Assembly: GCA_018902795.1 (NCBI GenBank)
Contig: JAHIQD010000010.1
Location: 1 to 64,000 of the forward strand
DNA length: 64,000 bases
Source: Bacteroidota bacterium
GTDB lineage: Bacteria > Bacteroidota > Bacteroidia > Flavobacteriales > Weeksellaceae
Direction: 5' to 3'
How positions within the stretch are numbered: the first letter of the stretch is position 1; each line of letters opens with the position of its first letter. The notes under the pieces are model-generated. The model did not search any database. It was not told the DNA's origin and worked only from the letters and a program-made list of their open reading frames with translations. The position numbers were made by a program, and so were the translations under genes. Shown here one piece after another: positions 40,561-50,278 of this stretch.

Positions 40561-43500
40561 TTATTTTTTGATGGCTTTAATGGTTTTAGAACTTCCGTCC
40601 TCCATGTTTAAAGTGACAATATAAAGACCTGTTTTAAGATCTGACACATTCAGCTCAGCTGCCGGTTTCATTGTTTTAACCAATCTTCCTGCTACATCGC
40701 TGATTGATACTGATTTCACTCCTTTTACATCAGAGATTTTCACGATATCTGTGAACGGGTTTGGATAAATAGAAATTCCAGTCTTATTTGCAGCGGTAAC
40801 CGCAAGTGCAGCGTCCGTTGTAAAAGAGATTTCCAAATTACCTGTGGAATCAACTGACCCATCGTTTGAAACCAATTTAGCATAGTAAGTAGTGCTTGGA
40901 CTCAAATTAAGGTCATAAGTTGTAGCTGAAATAGAAGTTCCATTTACCACATCATAATTTCCAGAAGTTGTTCCCACGAAAATTTTATAACTCGTAGCAC
41001 CAGTTGCCACACCCCATGTGACCGTGGTTGGACTTAAGGAAACTCCAGTCGCACCATTAGCAGGAGATGTAATTAACGCTACATCTGGCGCAACGATCTT
41101 AACGGTATAGTCTTCAACTTGTCCGTAACTATAGGTTTGACAAGCAGTGTTATCTGATCCGTCAATCAACTTAATCCTCATCCTTGTATTACCAAATTTG
41201 GCGTCAGCAGGGATTACAATGATCGCGGTTGCTGGTGCAGTTGCAGAGGCACCTGTAAGCTGAACTCTTTCGGCATCGTCAAAAACTCCATTTTGATTAT
41301 AATCGATCCAAGCAAAATAATTATCAGTTGAATAATATGCAGATCCTTTTACTGAAATCAAGTAAGATCCTTTTCTATTCACATTTGTTGAAATACCTGT
41401 GAAATCTTCATATCCTGTAACAGCAGTGGAGTTATTGTTAATCGTTCCAAAAGTCACATTAGAGATTTTTTCAAATGATGTTGAGGTTGCTCCTGCGGTG
41501 CAATAAACCCAAGCTCCAGTTTTGATCATGGTATAAGCACAACCGGTTGCATCTCCAATACTGTTTGTTGGTACAATTTTCACATAATAAGTTGAATTAG
41601 CTGTCAGATTAAGCTGCATACTCAACGCTGTGGTCAAAGTTCCGTTTACGATATCTGTTCCACCATCAGTGGTTCCAACATATACCTTATAACCAGTAGC
41701 TCCATCAGTCAATGCCCATGAAATCGTTGCAGGATTTGGCATGATATTAATAAGGCTTCCTGTAAGTGTTGTACATAGAGGAGCGATTGTAGGAGCGACA
41801 TAAGTAAATTCGTACGCACCCATATCTGGCATTGCAGCATCTCTGGTGACTGCAATGTAATCAGTTGTATAAGAAGCAAGTGGTGTTCCCTTGTTATCAA
41901 GCAACTGTGTATTTGAGGCACTTGGGTTCAATTTAAGGAAATCCGCCGAACTTCCATTAGTTGAAAGAAAATCAGCACTAATATTCAGGGAATTAGTTTC
42001 TCTGGCGCTCACATGAGTTTGGAATGCTGACATTGTAGGATACGCAGTAGTACCATTATAATAGATATTTTGGTTGGTTCCAGTCCCTGTGAAGAAATTG
42101 TTGTTGTTGGATGTTAGTGCATAATTATTAAGATTAGTAGCAGAACTTCTTCTGAATGCAGATGCATAACCTGTGCCCTTAGGTGTGGAAGTGTTGATCA
42201 CCATATTGTTTCGCATATCCAACGCTGCAGTAGTCGCATTAGTGTTGAATGTATGGTAAATACCTGCGGAATTAAAGTTAGTTCCCGAAGATACACCATT
42301 CAGATAGATTGAATTATAATACACATTGAGATTTGATGTGGCACCACTGGAAGCAAGATAGATCCCTGCTAAACTTACAGAAGTACTGTTACTGTTGGGG
42401 ACACGCAAATCACCAATTAGATTATTTACAATATTTGTCTTGGCAGAAGCTGTAGCTCCAGTGATGTAAACTCCGTAAAGTAAACTTGTACCATTTGCCT
42501 GCGCATTATAAACTTTATTCCGCAAAATATTGGTAGCCGCAGTGGCATTGGCGTAAATCAAGTAGCCATTTGCCGCAATATTGATTCCGCTTACGGAGTT
42601 ATCGACAATATCCGTTTGAGGTCCAGAAGCGGTACTGTAAATTCCATAATAAGTACCAAATGAAGAACCGGTCACTTTATTTTTCGAGGCAGTTAAAGAA
42701 CCAGTATTCGCAGTACCTGCGTAAGCGTGCAATATTCCATATACGGGTTGGTAAGTTGTACCGGTATGATTAGCTGTGGTTCCCAAATTGATCTCATTAT
42801 TATTGGCCGTGAGATTTACTGCCGTCGAAGCAGTTACACTTAAACAATATATACCCGCATAAGTTCCGCTACTCGTGGAAGTATAATTTAATCGATTTGG
42901 CGCATTGACTTTATTATTATTTACCGTAAAAGAGGTATTGTCACCGTAAATGTAGATTCCAGCCGCTCCTAAACCTCCGTCTGCAAAATTTATGGTATTG
43001 AAAGAAACATTGGATGATGCCTGATAAGGGCCAAATAAACCATATGCTGTAATATAATTTAATTCACCTAAATTATTGAACGTATTACCAGTGGCAACTG
43101 AAGTTCCTCCTACATCATTTCCGGTATCCCTTAAGGTGTATGGAGCAGCAGATGCATACCCGTTTAGCATAACACCCACTGATAAAGCATTATTGATGAT
43201 ATTTCCGTAAATCTTGTTATTGCTGTTCAATCCCGAGGTAACGGTTGGCACTAGGGCAGTTCCCGATTCCGTGGAATGTGCAAAGTAAACACCGGCAGTA
43301 GCAGTAGCTACGCCACCGCTGATAAAGTTTACCACATTATTCTGAATGGTATTATTATTACAACCATCCGTAGCATCCAAAGGATAAAAATAAAACCCTC
43401 TTTCAATTGCCGTGGGGGCAGTATTATTACTTGTATTTTCCTGAAGCGTAAAACCATCAATGGTCACATAATCTACACCCACAAACTTGAAGAAAGCATC

Positions 43501-43818
43501 ATAAGTACTGGTTCCAACCTGCGCGTTAATCATAGGATTTGACCCTGATCCACTTTTTTGGATGACAAGTGGACTACTTGAAGAAAGCGATGCATTCAGA
43601 ATCAGAGATCCCAAAGAAAATCCTCCTGAAGGAGCAGTTTCTGTATATCCGGAAGGAACGTTGATTGTGGCTCCGCCAGCACCTACACCATTTGTGTTGA
43701 GATCAATGAATGCATCAACCAATGTTGGATAATCCACCCCGATGGTTTTTGTCCCCGACACTTGGGCGGAAGCATAAACTCCTAAAAGTACTCCGCAAGT
43801 GAGTAAAAGTTTTTTCAT
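40561..43818 (-). CDS. Large secreted beta-helix/GEVED/fibronectin III protein with T9SS type A signal
   Basis: A 1085-residue exported protein. Signal peptide (1-18), a right-handed parallel beta-helix rich in N, T and S (about 25-650, with repeated IYG/IYCL/NNKV elements), a fibronectin III-like domain (about 685-770), a GEVED domain (about 775-910; WIDYNQNGVFDDAERVQL, YGQVEDYTV), a second fibronectin III-like domain (about 915-1005) and a T9SS type A sorting domain (about 1015-1085; ISIYPNPFTDIVKIS). It is probably anchored on or released from the cell surface as an adhesin or polysaccharide-binding protein; no enzymatic motif is seen. It is transcribed alone. Confidence 0.87.
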   Translation of the reverse strand: MKKLLLTCGVLLGVYASAQVSGTKTIGVDYPTLVDAFIDLNTNGVGAGGATINVPSGYTETAPSGGFSLGSLILNASLSSSSPLVIQKSGSGSNPMINAQVGTSTYDAFFKFVGVDYVTIDGFTLQENTSNNTAPTAIERGFYFYPLDATDGCNNNTIQNNVVNFISGGVATATAGVYFAHSTESGTALVPTVTSGLNSNNKIYGNIINNALSVGVMLNGYASAAPYTLRDTGNDVGGTSVATGNTFNNLGELNYITAYGLFGPYQASSNVSFNTINFADGGLGAAGIYIYGDNTSFTVNNNKVNAPNRLNYTSTSSGTYAGIYCLSVTASTAVNLTANNNEINLGTTANHTGTTYQPVYGILHAYAGTANTGSLTASKNKVTGSSFGTYYGIYSTASGPQTDIVDNSVSGINIAANGYLIYANATAATNILRNKVYNAQANGTSLLYGVYITGATASAKTNIVNNLIGDLRVPNSNSTSVSLAGIYLASSGATSNLNVYYNSIYLNGVSSGTNFNSAGIYHTFNTNATTAALDMRNNMVINTSTPKGTGYASAFRRSSATNLNNYALTSNNNNFFTGTGTNQNIYYNGTTAYPTMSAFQTHVSARETNSLNISADFLSTNGSSADFLKLNPSASNTQLLDNKGTPLASYTTDYIAVTRDAAMPDMGAYEFTYVAPTIAPLCTTLTGSLINIMPNPATISWALTDGATGYKVYVGTTDGGTDIVNGTLTTALSMQLNLTANSTYYVKIVPTNSIGDATGCAYTMIKTGAWVYCTAGATSTSFEKISNVTFGTINNNSTAVTGYEDFTGISTNVNRKGSYLISVKGSAYYSTDNYFAWIDYNQNGVFDDAERVQLTGASATAPATAIIVIPADAKFGNTRMRIKLIDGSDNTACQTYSYGQVEDYTVKIVAPDVALITSPANGATGVSLSPTTVTWGVATGATSYKIFVGTTSGNYDVVNGTSISATTYDLNLSPSTTYYAKLVSNDGSVDSTGNLEISFTTDAALAVTAANKTGISIYPNPFTDIVKISDVKGVKSVSISDVAGRLVKTMKPAAELNVSDLKTGLYIVTLNMEDGSSKTIKAIKK

Positions 43819-43844
43819 AAATATTTATATTTGTTAAACGGTGC

Positions 43845-43852
43845 CAAAACTA
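43845..43852 (-). promoter_or_regulatory. TAnnTTTG promoter of the beta-helix protein gene
   Basis: TAGTTTTG on the minus strand, 26 bp before ATG 43818. Confidence 0.5.
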
Positions 43853-43985
43853 GTACTTTTAATTTAATAAAACCCTATTTTGTTGACAAAAATCTAACAA
43901 TTACGGAAAACCTTTATGAAATAGGCAATTTTAACTTCTTGCCGACAGTAAAACAACCCGCTAAAACAGCATCTATGAAGTTTTT

Positions 43986-44273
43986 TTACAATTCCTGGCC
44001 GCGATAAAAATTTCTCAGCCTTCTGTTCTCATTTTTAAGCATTTCCATTTTTTGCAGCAGATGATGGATGATTTCGATGCCGGGTAAATTCACTTCCAGA
44101 TCATAATGCCAGTTCGCCAGCCTTTCGAATACAGGCAGTTCCTCATAATGTAGGTATTTTATCTCGTTCTCGGTTTCTGTTCTCAGCAGCCCCGATTCTT
44201 CCAGCAGATCGAAAAAAGTAATTTCGATATTGTAGATTTTCACGAGTTCTTCGCGGGATATTCTGTCCGTCAT
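43986..44273 (-). CDS. cbpM: Chaperone modulator CbpM-like protein
   Basis: A 95-residue MerR-like protein of the CbpM type: SREELVKIYNIEITFFDLLE and a C-terminal HHLLQKMEMLKNENRRLRNF coiled coil. CbpM binds the J domain of CbpA and restrains it. The start codon overlaps the cbpA stop by 4 bp (ATGA), as in other cbpAM operons. Confidence 0.85.
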   Translation of the reverse strand: MTDRISREELVKIYNIEITFFDLLEESGLLRTETENEIKYLHYEELPVFERLANWHYDLEVNLPGIEIIHHLLQKMEMLKNENRRLRNFYRGQEL

Positions 44274-45199
44274 GGCTGTAAATCTTTAATTTGTTGGAAT
44301 AATTCTTTTTCTTTCTGGGTTAAATCTGTCGGCAGTTTGATGCGGTAGGTCACCACTAAATCTCCGAATTCGCCTTCTTTTTTGTAAACAGGAAAACCCT
44401 TTCCTTTCAGGCGTACCTTGGTCCCATTCTGGGTTTCAGGTTTTACTTTGAGGTTAACACTTCCATCAAGCGTTTTTATATTCACCTCACCTCCCAAAAT
44501 TGCCGTGTAAAGATCAATTTCCACCTCAGCACTCAGATTGTCACCGTTTCTTTTGAAATGATGATCTTCCGCAATATTAAAAGTAATGTACAGGTCTCCG
44601 TGAGGGCCGCCGTTATATCCCGGATTTCCGTGACCTTTGAGCTTTATTTTCTGTCCGTCGGCCACTCCTGCAGGAATGGTTATACGGACTTTTTTACCGT
44701 TGATTTCGAAAGTCTGCTGATGGGTTTTTGCTGCATCACGTAAGTGGAGATTCAGTTCCGCAGAAACATCCTGACCCTTAAATTTTCCTGAGGCACTTCC
44801 TTTGGAACTTCTTCCAAATCCACCTCCTGCTCCGCCACCAAACATACTTTGGAAAAAATCTGAAAAATCCTCGCCTTCCCCAAAATCAGCTCCCGAAAAA
44901 CCACCATAATTTCCGCCTTGCCGTGACTGCTGATGCTGTCTTTGCTGATGCTGCGCTTTTTCGTACTCGTCGCCATGCTTCCAGTGTTCGCCATATCTGT
45001 CGTACTTTTCACGGTTTTCTACATGACTCAACACTTCGTTGGCTTCGTTAATTTCCTTGAATTTTTTCTCGGCCTCCTTATCACCGGGATTCACGTCGGG
45101 GTGATACTTCCGGGCAAGCTTTCGGTAAGCCTTTTTTATTTCGTCTGCGGTTGCCTTTTTGTCAACTCCCAATATTCTGTAATAATCTATATATGCCAT
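44270..45199 (-). CDS. cbpA: DnaJ-type co-chaperone CbpA
   Basis: A 309-residue J protein: J domain with HPD (33-35), a G/F-rich linker with QQRQHQQSRQGG (about 80-130), then the two DnaJ C-terminal beta domains (VRITIPAGVADGQKIKLKG; GDLYITFNI; KVRLKGKGFP). There is no zinc-finger domain, which separates CbpA from DnaJ. It stimulates Hsp70 with client proteins and is likely stress- or stationary-phase-linked. CbpM follows in the same operon. Confidence 0.93.
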   Translation of the reverse strand: MAYIDYYRILGVDKKATADEIKKAYRKLARKYHPDVNPGDKEAEKKFKEINEANEVLSHVENREKYDRYGEHWKHGDEYEKAQHQQRQHQQSRQGGNYGGFSGADFGEGEDFSDFFQSMFGGGAGGGFGRSSKGSASGKFKGQDVSAELNLHLRDAAKTHQQTFEINGKKVRITIPAGVADGQKIKLKGHGNPGYNGGPHGDLYITFNIAEDHHFKRNGDNLSAEVEIDLYTAILGGEVNIKTLDGSVNLKVKPETQNGTKVRLKGKGFPVYKKEGEFGDLVVTYRIKLPTDLTQKEKELFQQIKDLQP

Positions 45200-45320
45200 C
45201 AGATCAATTATTTATTCAAATTTATAAAAAATTTGGGCATACTTTTTTAAAGGTAATAAGATTAATATAGCTTTAACCTTCATGGTAACGTTTTTGATGG
45301 AATCTAGGAATAAAATCAAT

Positions 45321-45950
45321 ATGAAAAACACCATTTTTGTGCTTCTGCTCGTTGCTGTTTCCTGTAAAAAAGAAGTTTCGAAAGATTCAGAAACCATGTC
45401 TGAAAACATTCCTACTATTAACCGGCAGGATTCTGCAACAGGAAAATTAAGCAATAGAGAAATCCTGAAAAGTCTTAATGACGAAATTATTCAGACTTTA
45501 AAAACAAAGAATTATACTAAGTTTTCAACCTTCATCCATCCTGAAAAAGGGATCCGGTTTTCGATGTATGCGTTTATCCGACCTGAAAAAGACAAACATT
45601 TCAACACTGAAGATTTCATGACCTACATTGGTAAACCAACAAAATTTACTTGGGGCGAAAAAGACGGCTCCGGTAATCTGCTCATCATTTCATTAGGTGA
45701 TTATCTTGAAACATGGGCTTTTAAAAGAGATTTTTCAAGTTCTGAATTTTCCCTGAATGAATTTAAAGGCAAGGGAAACTCTATAAACAATTTAGAAAAG
45801 ATATATCCTGAAGCCATTTTTACGGAGAATTATATTCCCGGATCTGAAAAATACAGCGGGATGGATTGGAATGCGCTGCGTTTCGTTTTTGAGAAATATC
45901 AGGGAAAATATTACCTCATCGCGGTCGTCAACGACCAATGGACGATATAA
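45321..45950 (+). CDS. Small lipoprotein of unknown function
   Basis: A 209-residue protein from ATG 45321; the frame is open from 45282 but the signal peptide begins at this methionine. LLLVAVSCKKE is a lipobox with C15, so the protein is membrane-anchored outside the cytoplasm. The globular part carries TKFSTFIHPEKGIRFSMYAF, a GEKDGSGN loop and a RFVFEKYQGKYYLIAVVNDQ end, the last resembling the tail of NTF2-like or SnoaL-like folds. No function can be given. It is convergent with the 1405-residue protein gene, 22 bp away. Confidence 0.75.
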   Translation: MKNTIFVLLLVAVSCKKEVSKDSETMSENIPTINRQDSATGKLSNREILKSLNDEIIQTLKTKNYTKFSTFIHPEKGIRFSMYAFIRPEKDKHFNTEDFMTYIGKPTKFTWGEKDGSGNLLIISLGDYLETWAFKRDFSSSEFSLNEFKGKGNSINNLEKIYPEAIFTENYIPGSEKYSGMDWNALRFVFEKYQGKYYLIAVVNDQWTI

Positions 45951-45972
45951 TTTTTCACTTATGAAAAGAATA

Positions 45973-48900
45973 CTAATTTCTGTTTTTTACGACCACCCAT
46001 CCGTTGAAAATGCGTCCGTCCGGAAGCGTAATAATATACCAGTAGGTTGCGGTAGGAACCGGTCTGCTCAGCCATTTTCCATTCCAGATAAATTTATCCG
46101 AAGACAGCTGTTCGAAGACCAAGGTCTGCTGGCGGTTAAAGACCTGGATTATAGATTTTTCACCATCAAATACATCCAGCCCGTCAACTTCCCAGGTATC
46201 ATTAATCCCGTCGGCATTTGGGGTAAACGCATTCGGAATATCAAGCATTACTCCTTTTTTTGGAAGCCCGAGGCACTCTTCTCCCAAAAATTTCACGTAG
46301 AAAGTAAATACGCCTTTGGGCAGATTTGGAAATACGTTGCTTGTCTGCCAGATCTGTCCGTCCATGGAATACAAAATGGGCTTACTTCCTGTAGCTATTA
46401 CGGTATAGGTATTTTCGTTTGCTACAAGTTGAGTGATGACCGGAACTTCATAATGTTTTACATTGAAAGTTGTTGTAAAAGGGCAGCCGTTTGCTGCGGT
46501 AACTTTTAACGAATAAATTCCCGTTACATTCACACCTAAAAGTTCATGAATAACCGAAACTATTTCTCCTGCTGGATTTTTCCATTCATAAGCAACAAGA
46601 TTAAGGCCCGTAAAATCAGGTTTTATATCCACCGAATCATCATATGGACAGAAATAATGATCAGCAATCGCGAAAACGGGTGTCTTTTTTAGTTTTACGT
46701 TAATCACAGTGCCCGCAGGACATAAACCCGAACTGTTCACTTTTACAAAAATTCCGTTGGTGTGTACGCTGGCGTCAAAGTTAAAACTGTTTGGATTCAG
46801 AATCTGATTGGTTCCTTTATTCAGATCGGTTAAGGTTGGATAATATTCAAATGATCCTCCAGGGAAAATCTGTGTTTCAAAATTCGTTAAATCAATTATT
46901 TCCTTACCGTCGTTTCCGTCATCACAAGGTTCCAGCAGATACGGGCCAGAATTGGCTAAGGAAACTTTTGTTCCAGCCTGAAGGTCAATGAAGGCTTTGT
47001 CATTACATCCCGGAATATTCTCAACTTTTACCCAGATCCTTGCAGGTAGCGCAGCGATTTCGAAATTAGCAGGATCAGAAATGGCATTAATATTATTCTG
47101 AGCGTCCGACTGACTTAAATAAAATTTAAAACTGTTGTCCGGATTAGCAATATCCACCATTTGAGATGTATAATTCGGCAGATTGACTTCATATTTTCCA
47201 TCTAAATTACTGTCACAAATCCCCGAAATAACAGAATTGATGGCTTTCGGAGGAAAGTAGGTTTTAAGATGAATTGCCTTTACCGAATAACAACCGGTAA
47301 TATTAGACTGAAATCTTGCGAAAACGGTGGTCAGCGCATTAAATGTATTCTGGATTGGATTAATCTGTGTGGAGCTTAAACCTGCATTCGCTTCCTGCAG
47401 CGTATTGTAATAAGTAACTTTTACATCCGAGAGCAGGACAGAATTTTGAGTCTGATCAAACATCAGTGCTACCGCATCGTTCAGATTAAAGCTTTCATTA
47501 AAGTTAAACTGCGGATCACATTTGCGCAGCGTCGCATCTGAAAGTACCAAAGCAGGTAAAAATGTAAGTTTAATTTTAAGTGTGCTGACAGAAGAACACG
47601 CGCCGGAAGCAAACTGAACCTTTACGAAAATGGTATTATCAGCTGATGCAACGTAGGCCGCAGGATTGTTAATCTGTCCGGAAAGCGTCTGGTTTGCTAC
47701 ATTATAAGTGGTATAATATGTAAACTGAACTGGCTGCAGATCAGTATAAATCTGATTCCGATGCTGGGTAAGATCATATATTTCCAACCCATCATTATTA
47801 TTATCACAAATATTATTCACCGTGACATTATGAACAGTTTTCACAAGCGGCGTTGAAACCAGATTAACGGTAACCGGGTAAATCTCGGTACAACTCTGAA
47901 CCTGAACTTTCGCGTACAGCTGCAATGTACCGGTGAGTGTAACATTTGAAACAGGGTTATTACCGTTCTGCGCCTCAGGCAGCGTATTGTAGTAAGTAAC
48001 CGTAGCGGGCTGAATGCCTGCAATTGAGCTGCTGAACTGCGCCAGGTTGATATTTTCGGTTCCGTTATTACCGATATCGCAGACGTCAAAATTATTCTGC
48101 ATCGCTACGGGATGAATGAGTGACACGGTCAAAGGTCTCACCGTATAGCATTTATTTACATCTTCGAAGCGTACATAAAAAATTTTATTTACTGAATTAC
48201 CGTCGTCGGTGATGAGCTGTGTGGATGAAACTGCATTTGCAGGAAGTTCTGCATCATTCTGTGAGAGATGGAAAGTAACGGTTACTCCGGATGTCGGGCT
48301 GATCAGCATCGATTGTGAAAGTGCTGCCAGATCTACCGAAATATCCTGCACGCCGTCGAAACAGATATAAGCAGTTTTCGTATTCGCTTCCACTCTGAAG
48401 AAGTTAACGTCCATTTTTACCTCAGCAACGGAGAAACAGCCGCCGGGATACGCTACTCTTACAAATATAGAATACTTTCCTTCATGGATTTCTGTAAGAG
48501 GAGCACCAAAACCTGTATACGCTTCCTGAAAAGTGGCAAAATAACTGAATGTCACTCCCGGCTCGCTGCTTACCAAACTGTTCAGGTTAGCAGGAAAATC
48601 AAAAAGTTCTTTTTTATCATCATTAATATCACAGGTATTAACAGGAAAATTGATTGGTGAATTTACAGAAGGACCGGGAGTAAAAGCTACTGAGACAGGA
48701 CCGAAAACCTGAGAACATGCGGCAGTTGCAAAGCTCACCCATAGCTGTGTCTGTGAAGTGATATTAGCTGTGGTAACAGGATTGGTAGAGTTCTGGGCAT
48801 CAACAGCAGAAGAATAATAAGTTACAGTTCCCGAAGAACCCGGAGCAAAAAGCTGATTATTAAAAGCAGAAAGCTGATAATTGTTTTCAATTCCGTCATT

Positions 48901-50190
48901 ATTAGCATCACACAGCGTTACCACTGTACCCAGAAGCACATTGCTGATAAACTGAAATTTCAGTTCAGCAATTCTGTAACATGTAGGATCAGAGGGATTT
49001 TGTATCCTGACATAAAATGTCTTATCGTTGCTGAGCGTCACATTATTACCTACGCCATTCGTTGCAGTCTGTGCATCAGGCCTCGAGTTATAATAGGTAA
49101 AATTAAGGTTTGCAGGATTTTGCGGCGTCAGTGATTGCCGGTAATTATCCATGTCAATGTTTTCTGAAGTTCCCGATGTAACACAGAATATCTTGGTGTA
49201 GTTTTTGGCGAGCGGAAAATCCGGCGCGAAATTAACATCGATACTGTCGGTAAAAACCAAAGGGCTGCCACAAACATTATACGTCGCTTTAGCATGATAC
49301 TGCGTGTTTTCTTGCGGACAGACGGAAATACTTTTACCGGTTCCTAAAAGCGTATTGCTTGAGTTGAACCACTGGATCACCGGACTGATTACCGGTCCGT
49401 CAGGTGAAAATTTCCATGCCTCTTTATTGGCTTGCCACACTCCGGTATTGCGGTTGGTTGGTGAATATCCCAATGTGCCGTCGCCATTCATAATCCCAAG
49501 AAGTGCATTCGGAAACCTGGCTGTAGTACACGGCAGTGTTTTATGGTCAACAAAAATTTCAATTTCGTTCGTAAATTCTGAAAGTACAATCTGGGAAGAG
49601 GATCTGTCATTACATCCTGCAATTCTGCCTTCATAAAAATTAATGACCAATTTTCTGCAAGAGCCTGTCCCAATCACAGAATAATAAATTTCAGACTGAT
49701 CCGAACCCGAGAATACCAAATCCTGATAAACACCAAAAATCGAATTTAAAGGCAACAGTGGATCCGGATTGCTCTGCCCAATATTGGGATAACTTATTTT
49801 GCCCAGCTGGGAAAGATCAAAAGTAATAAGTCCGTTAGACCCGATGACCAGCTTATTATAATATTTGCCAAAAAAGCAGAAAGTAAAAGGGATATCAATA
49901 ACCTCGGCGTAAAGATCATCATAGTTTGCATTTAAAGCGGTACCGCTGTTAAAAGGCACATAAGGCGTAAAATTGGCAGCAGCAACCGAATAAGAAGAAG
50001 TTCCGCGAGTGTCGGGAGCCGTCGCATTAAGACTGAGACACTGACCATTGACCAAAGGATAGTTGCAGTCTACAAGGACACTACTGTTGCCGGAGTTGTC
50101 AGTAACCGTAAGAGACGGACAAACCTGAGCTTCATAGAACGACTGCCAAAATGAAGTAAGGAACACAAAAAGAATATAAAACTTTCTCAC
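45973..50190 (-). CDS. Giant secreted repeat protein with T9SS type B signal
   Basis: A 1405-residue exported protein opened by a GTG codon, with a signal peptide (1-21). The N-terminal 280 residues contain a globular domain (IPFTFCFFGKYYNKLVIGSN). Then about seven modules of 90-110 residues each start with a CDxNxDGxE-like segment (CDANNDGIENNYQLS, CDINDDKKELFDF, CDIGNNGTENINL, CDNNNDGLEIYDL, CDSNLDGKYEVNL, CDDGNDGKEIIDL) and include a VTYYNT strand. The last ~85 residues are a gliding-motility/T9SS type B sorting domain (IPNAFTPNADGINDTWEV). Likely an outer-surface adhesin or gliding-associated protein. The GTG start follows the TACATTTG promoter at 50205-50212. Confidence 0.88.
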   Translation of the reverse strand: MRKFYILFVFLTSFWQSFYEAQVCPSLTVTDNSGNSSVLVDCNYPLVNGQCLSLNATAPDTRGTSSYSVAAANFTPYVPFNSGTALNANYDDLYAEVIDIPFTFCFFGKYYNKLVIGSNGLITFDLSQLGKISYPNIGQSNPDPLLPLNSIFGVYQDLVFSGSDQSEIYYSVIGTGSCRKLVINFYEGRIAGCNDRSSSQIVLSEFTNEIEIFVDHKTLPCTTARFPNALLGIMNGDGTLGYSPTNRNTGVWQANKEAWKFSPDGPVISPVIQWFNSSNTLLGTGKSISVCPQENTQYHAKATYNVCGSPLVFTDSIDVNFAPDFPLAKNYTKIFCVTSGTSENIDMDNYRQSLTPQNPANLNFTYYNSRPDAQTATNGVGNNVTLSNDKTFYVRIQNPSDPTCYRIAELKFQFISNVLLGTVVTLCDANNDGIENNYQLSAFNNQLFAPGSSGTVTYYSSAVDAQNSTNPVTTANITSQTQLWVSFATAACSQVFGPVSVAFTPGPSVNSPINFPVNTCDINDDKKELFDFPANLNSLVSSEPGVTFSYFATFQEAYTGFGAPLTEIHEGKYSIFVRVAYPGGCFSVAEVKMDVNFFRVEANTKTAYICFDGVQDISVDLAALSQSMLISPTSGVTVTFHLSQNDAELPANAVSSTQLITDDGNSVNKIFYVRFEDVNKCYTVRPLTVSLIHPVAMQNNFDVCDIGNNGTENINLAQFSSSIAGIQPATVTYYNTLPEAQNGNNPVSNVTLTGTLQLYAKVQVQSCTEIYPVTVNLVSTPLVKTVHNVTVNNICDNNNDGLEIYDLTQHRNQIYTDLQPVQFTYYTTYNVANQTLSGQINNPAAYVASADNTIFVKVQFASGACSSVSTLKIKLTFLPALVLSDATLRKCDPQFNFNESFNLNDAVALMFDQTQNSVLLSDVKVTYYNTLQEANAGLSSTQINPIQNTFNALTTVFARFQSNITGCYSVKAIHLKTYFPPKAINSVISGICDSNLDGKYEVNLPNYTSQMVDIANPDNSFKFYLSQSDAQNNINAISDPANFEIAALPARIWVKVENIPGCNDKAFIDLQAGTKVSLANSGPYLLEPCDDGNDGKEIIDLTNFETQIFPGGSFEYYPTLTDLNKGTNQILNPNSFNFDASVHTNGIFVKVNSSGLCPAGTVINVKLKKTPVFAIADHYFCPYDDSVDIKPDFTGLNLVAYEWKNPAGEIVSVIHELLGVNVTGIYSLKVTAANGCPFTTTFNVKHYEVPVITQLVANENTYTVIATGSKPILYSMDGQIWQTSNVFPNLPKGVFTFYVKFLGEECLGLPKKGVMLDIPNAFTPNADGINDTWEVDGLDVFDGEKSIIQVFNRQQTLVFEQLSSDKFIWNGKWLSRPVPTATYWYIITLPDGRIFNGWVVVKNRN

Positions 50191-50204
50191 AATCCAATTA
50201 TTTG

Positions 50205-50212
50205 CAAATGTA
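50205..50212 (-). promoter_or_regulatory. TAnnTTTG promoter of the T9SS type B protein gene
   Basis: TACATTTG on the minus strand, 14 bp before GTG 50190. Confidence 0.55.
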
Positions 50213-50250
50213 CAAAGAATGCCGACATTCTTTATTTGAATCTAAAAAAT

Positions 50251-50258
50251 TACATTTG
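50251..50258 (+). promoter_or_regulatory. TAnnTTTG promoter of the symporter gene
   Basis: TACATTTG, 20 bp before ATG 50279. A longer frame would open at GTG 50258, inside the promoter, so ATG 50279 is the start. The motif is identical to the divergent one at 50205-50212. Confidence 0.6.
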
Positions 50259-50278
50259 TGTTGAAAACCTATATATCT

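Noticed and set aside
45871..46509. 212-residue plus-strand ORF
   Set aside because: It overlaps the 3' end of the lipoprotein gene and lies antisense to the type B protein; the translation is rich in C, N and S without a recognisable domain.
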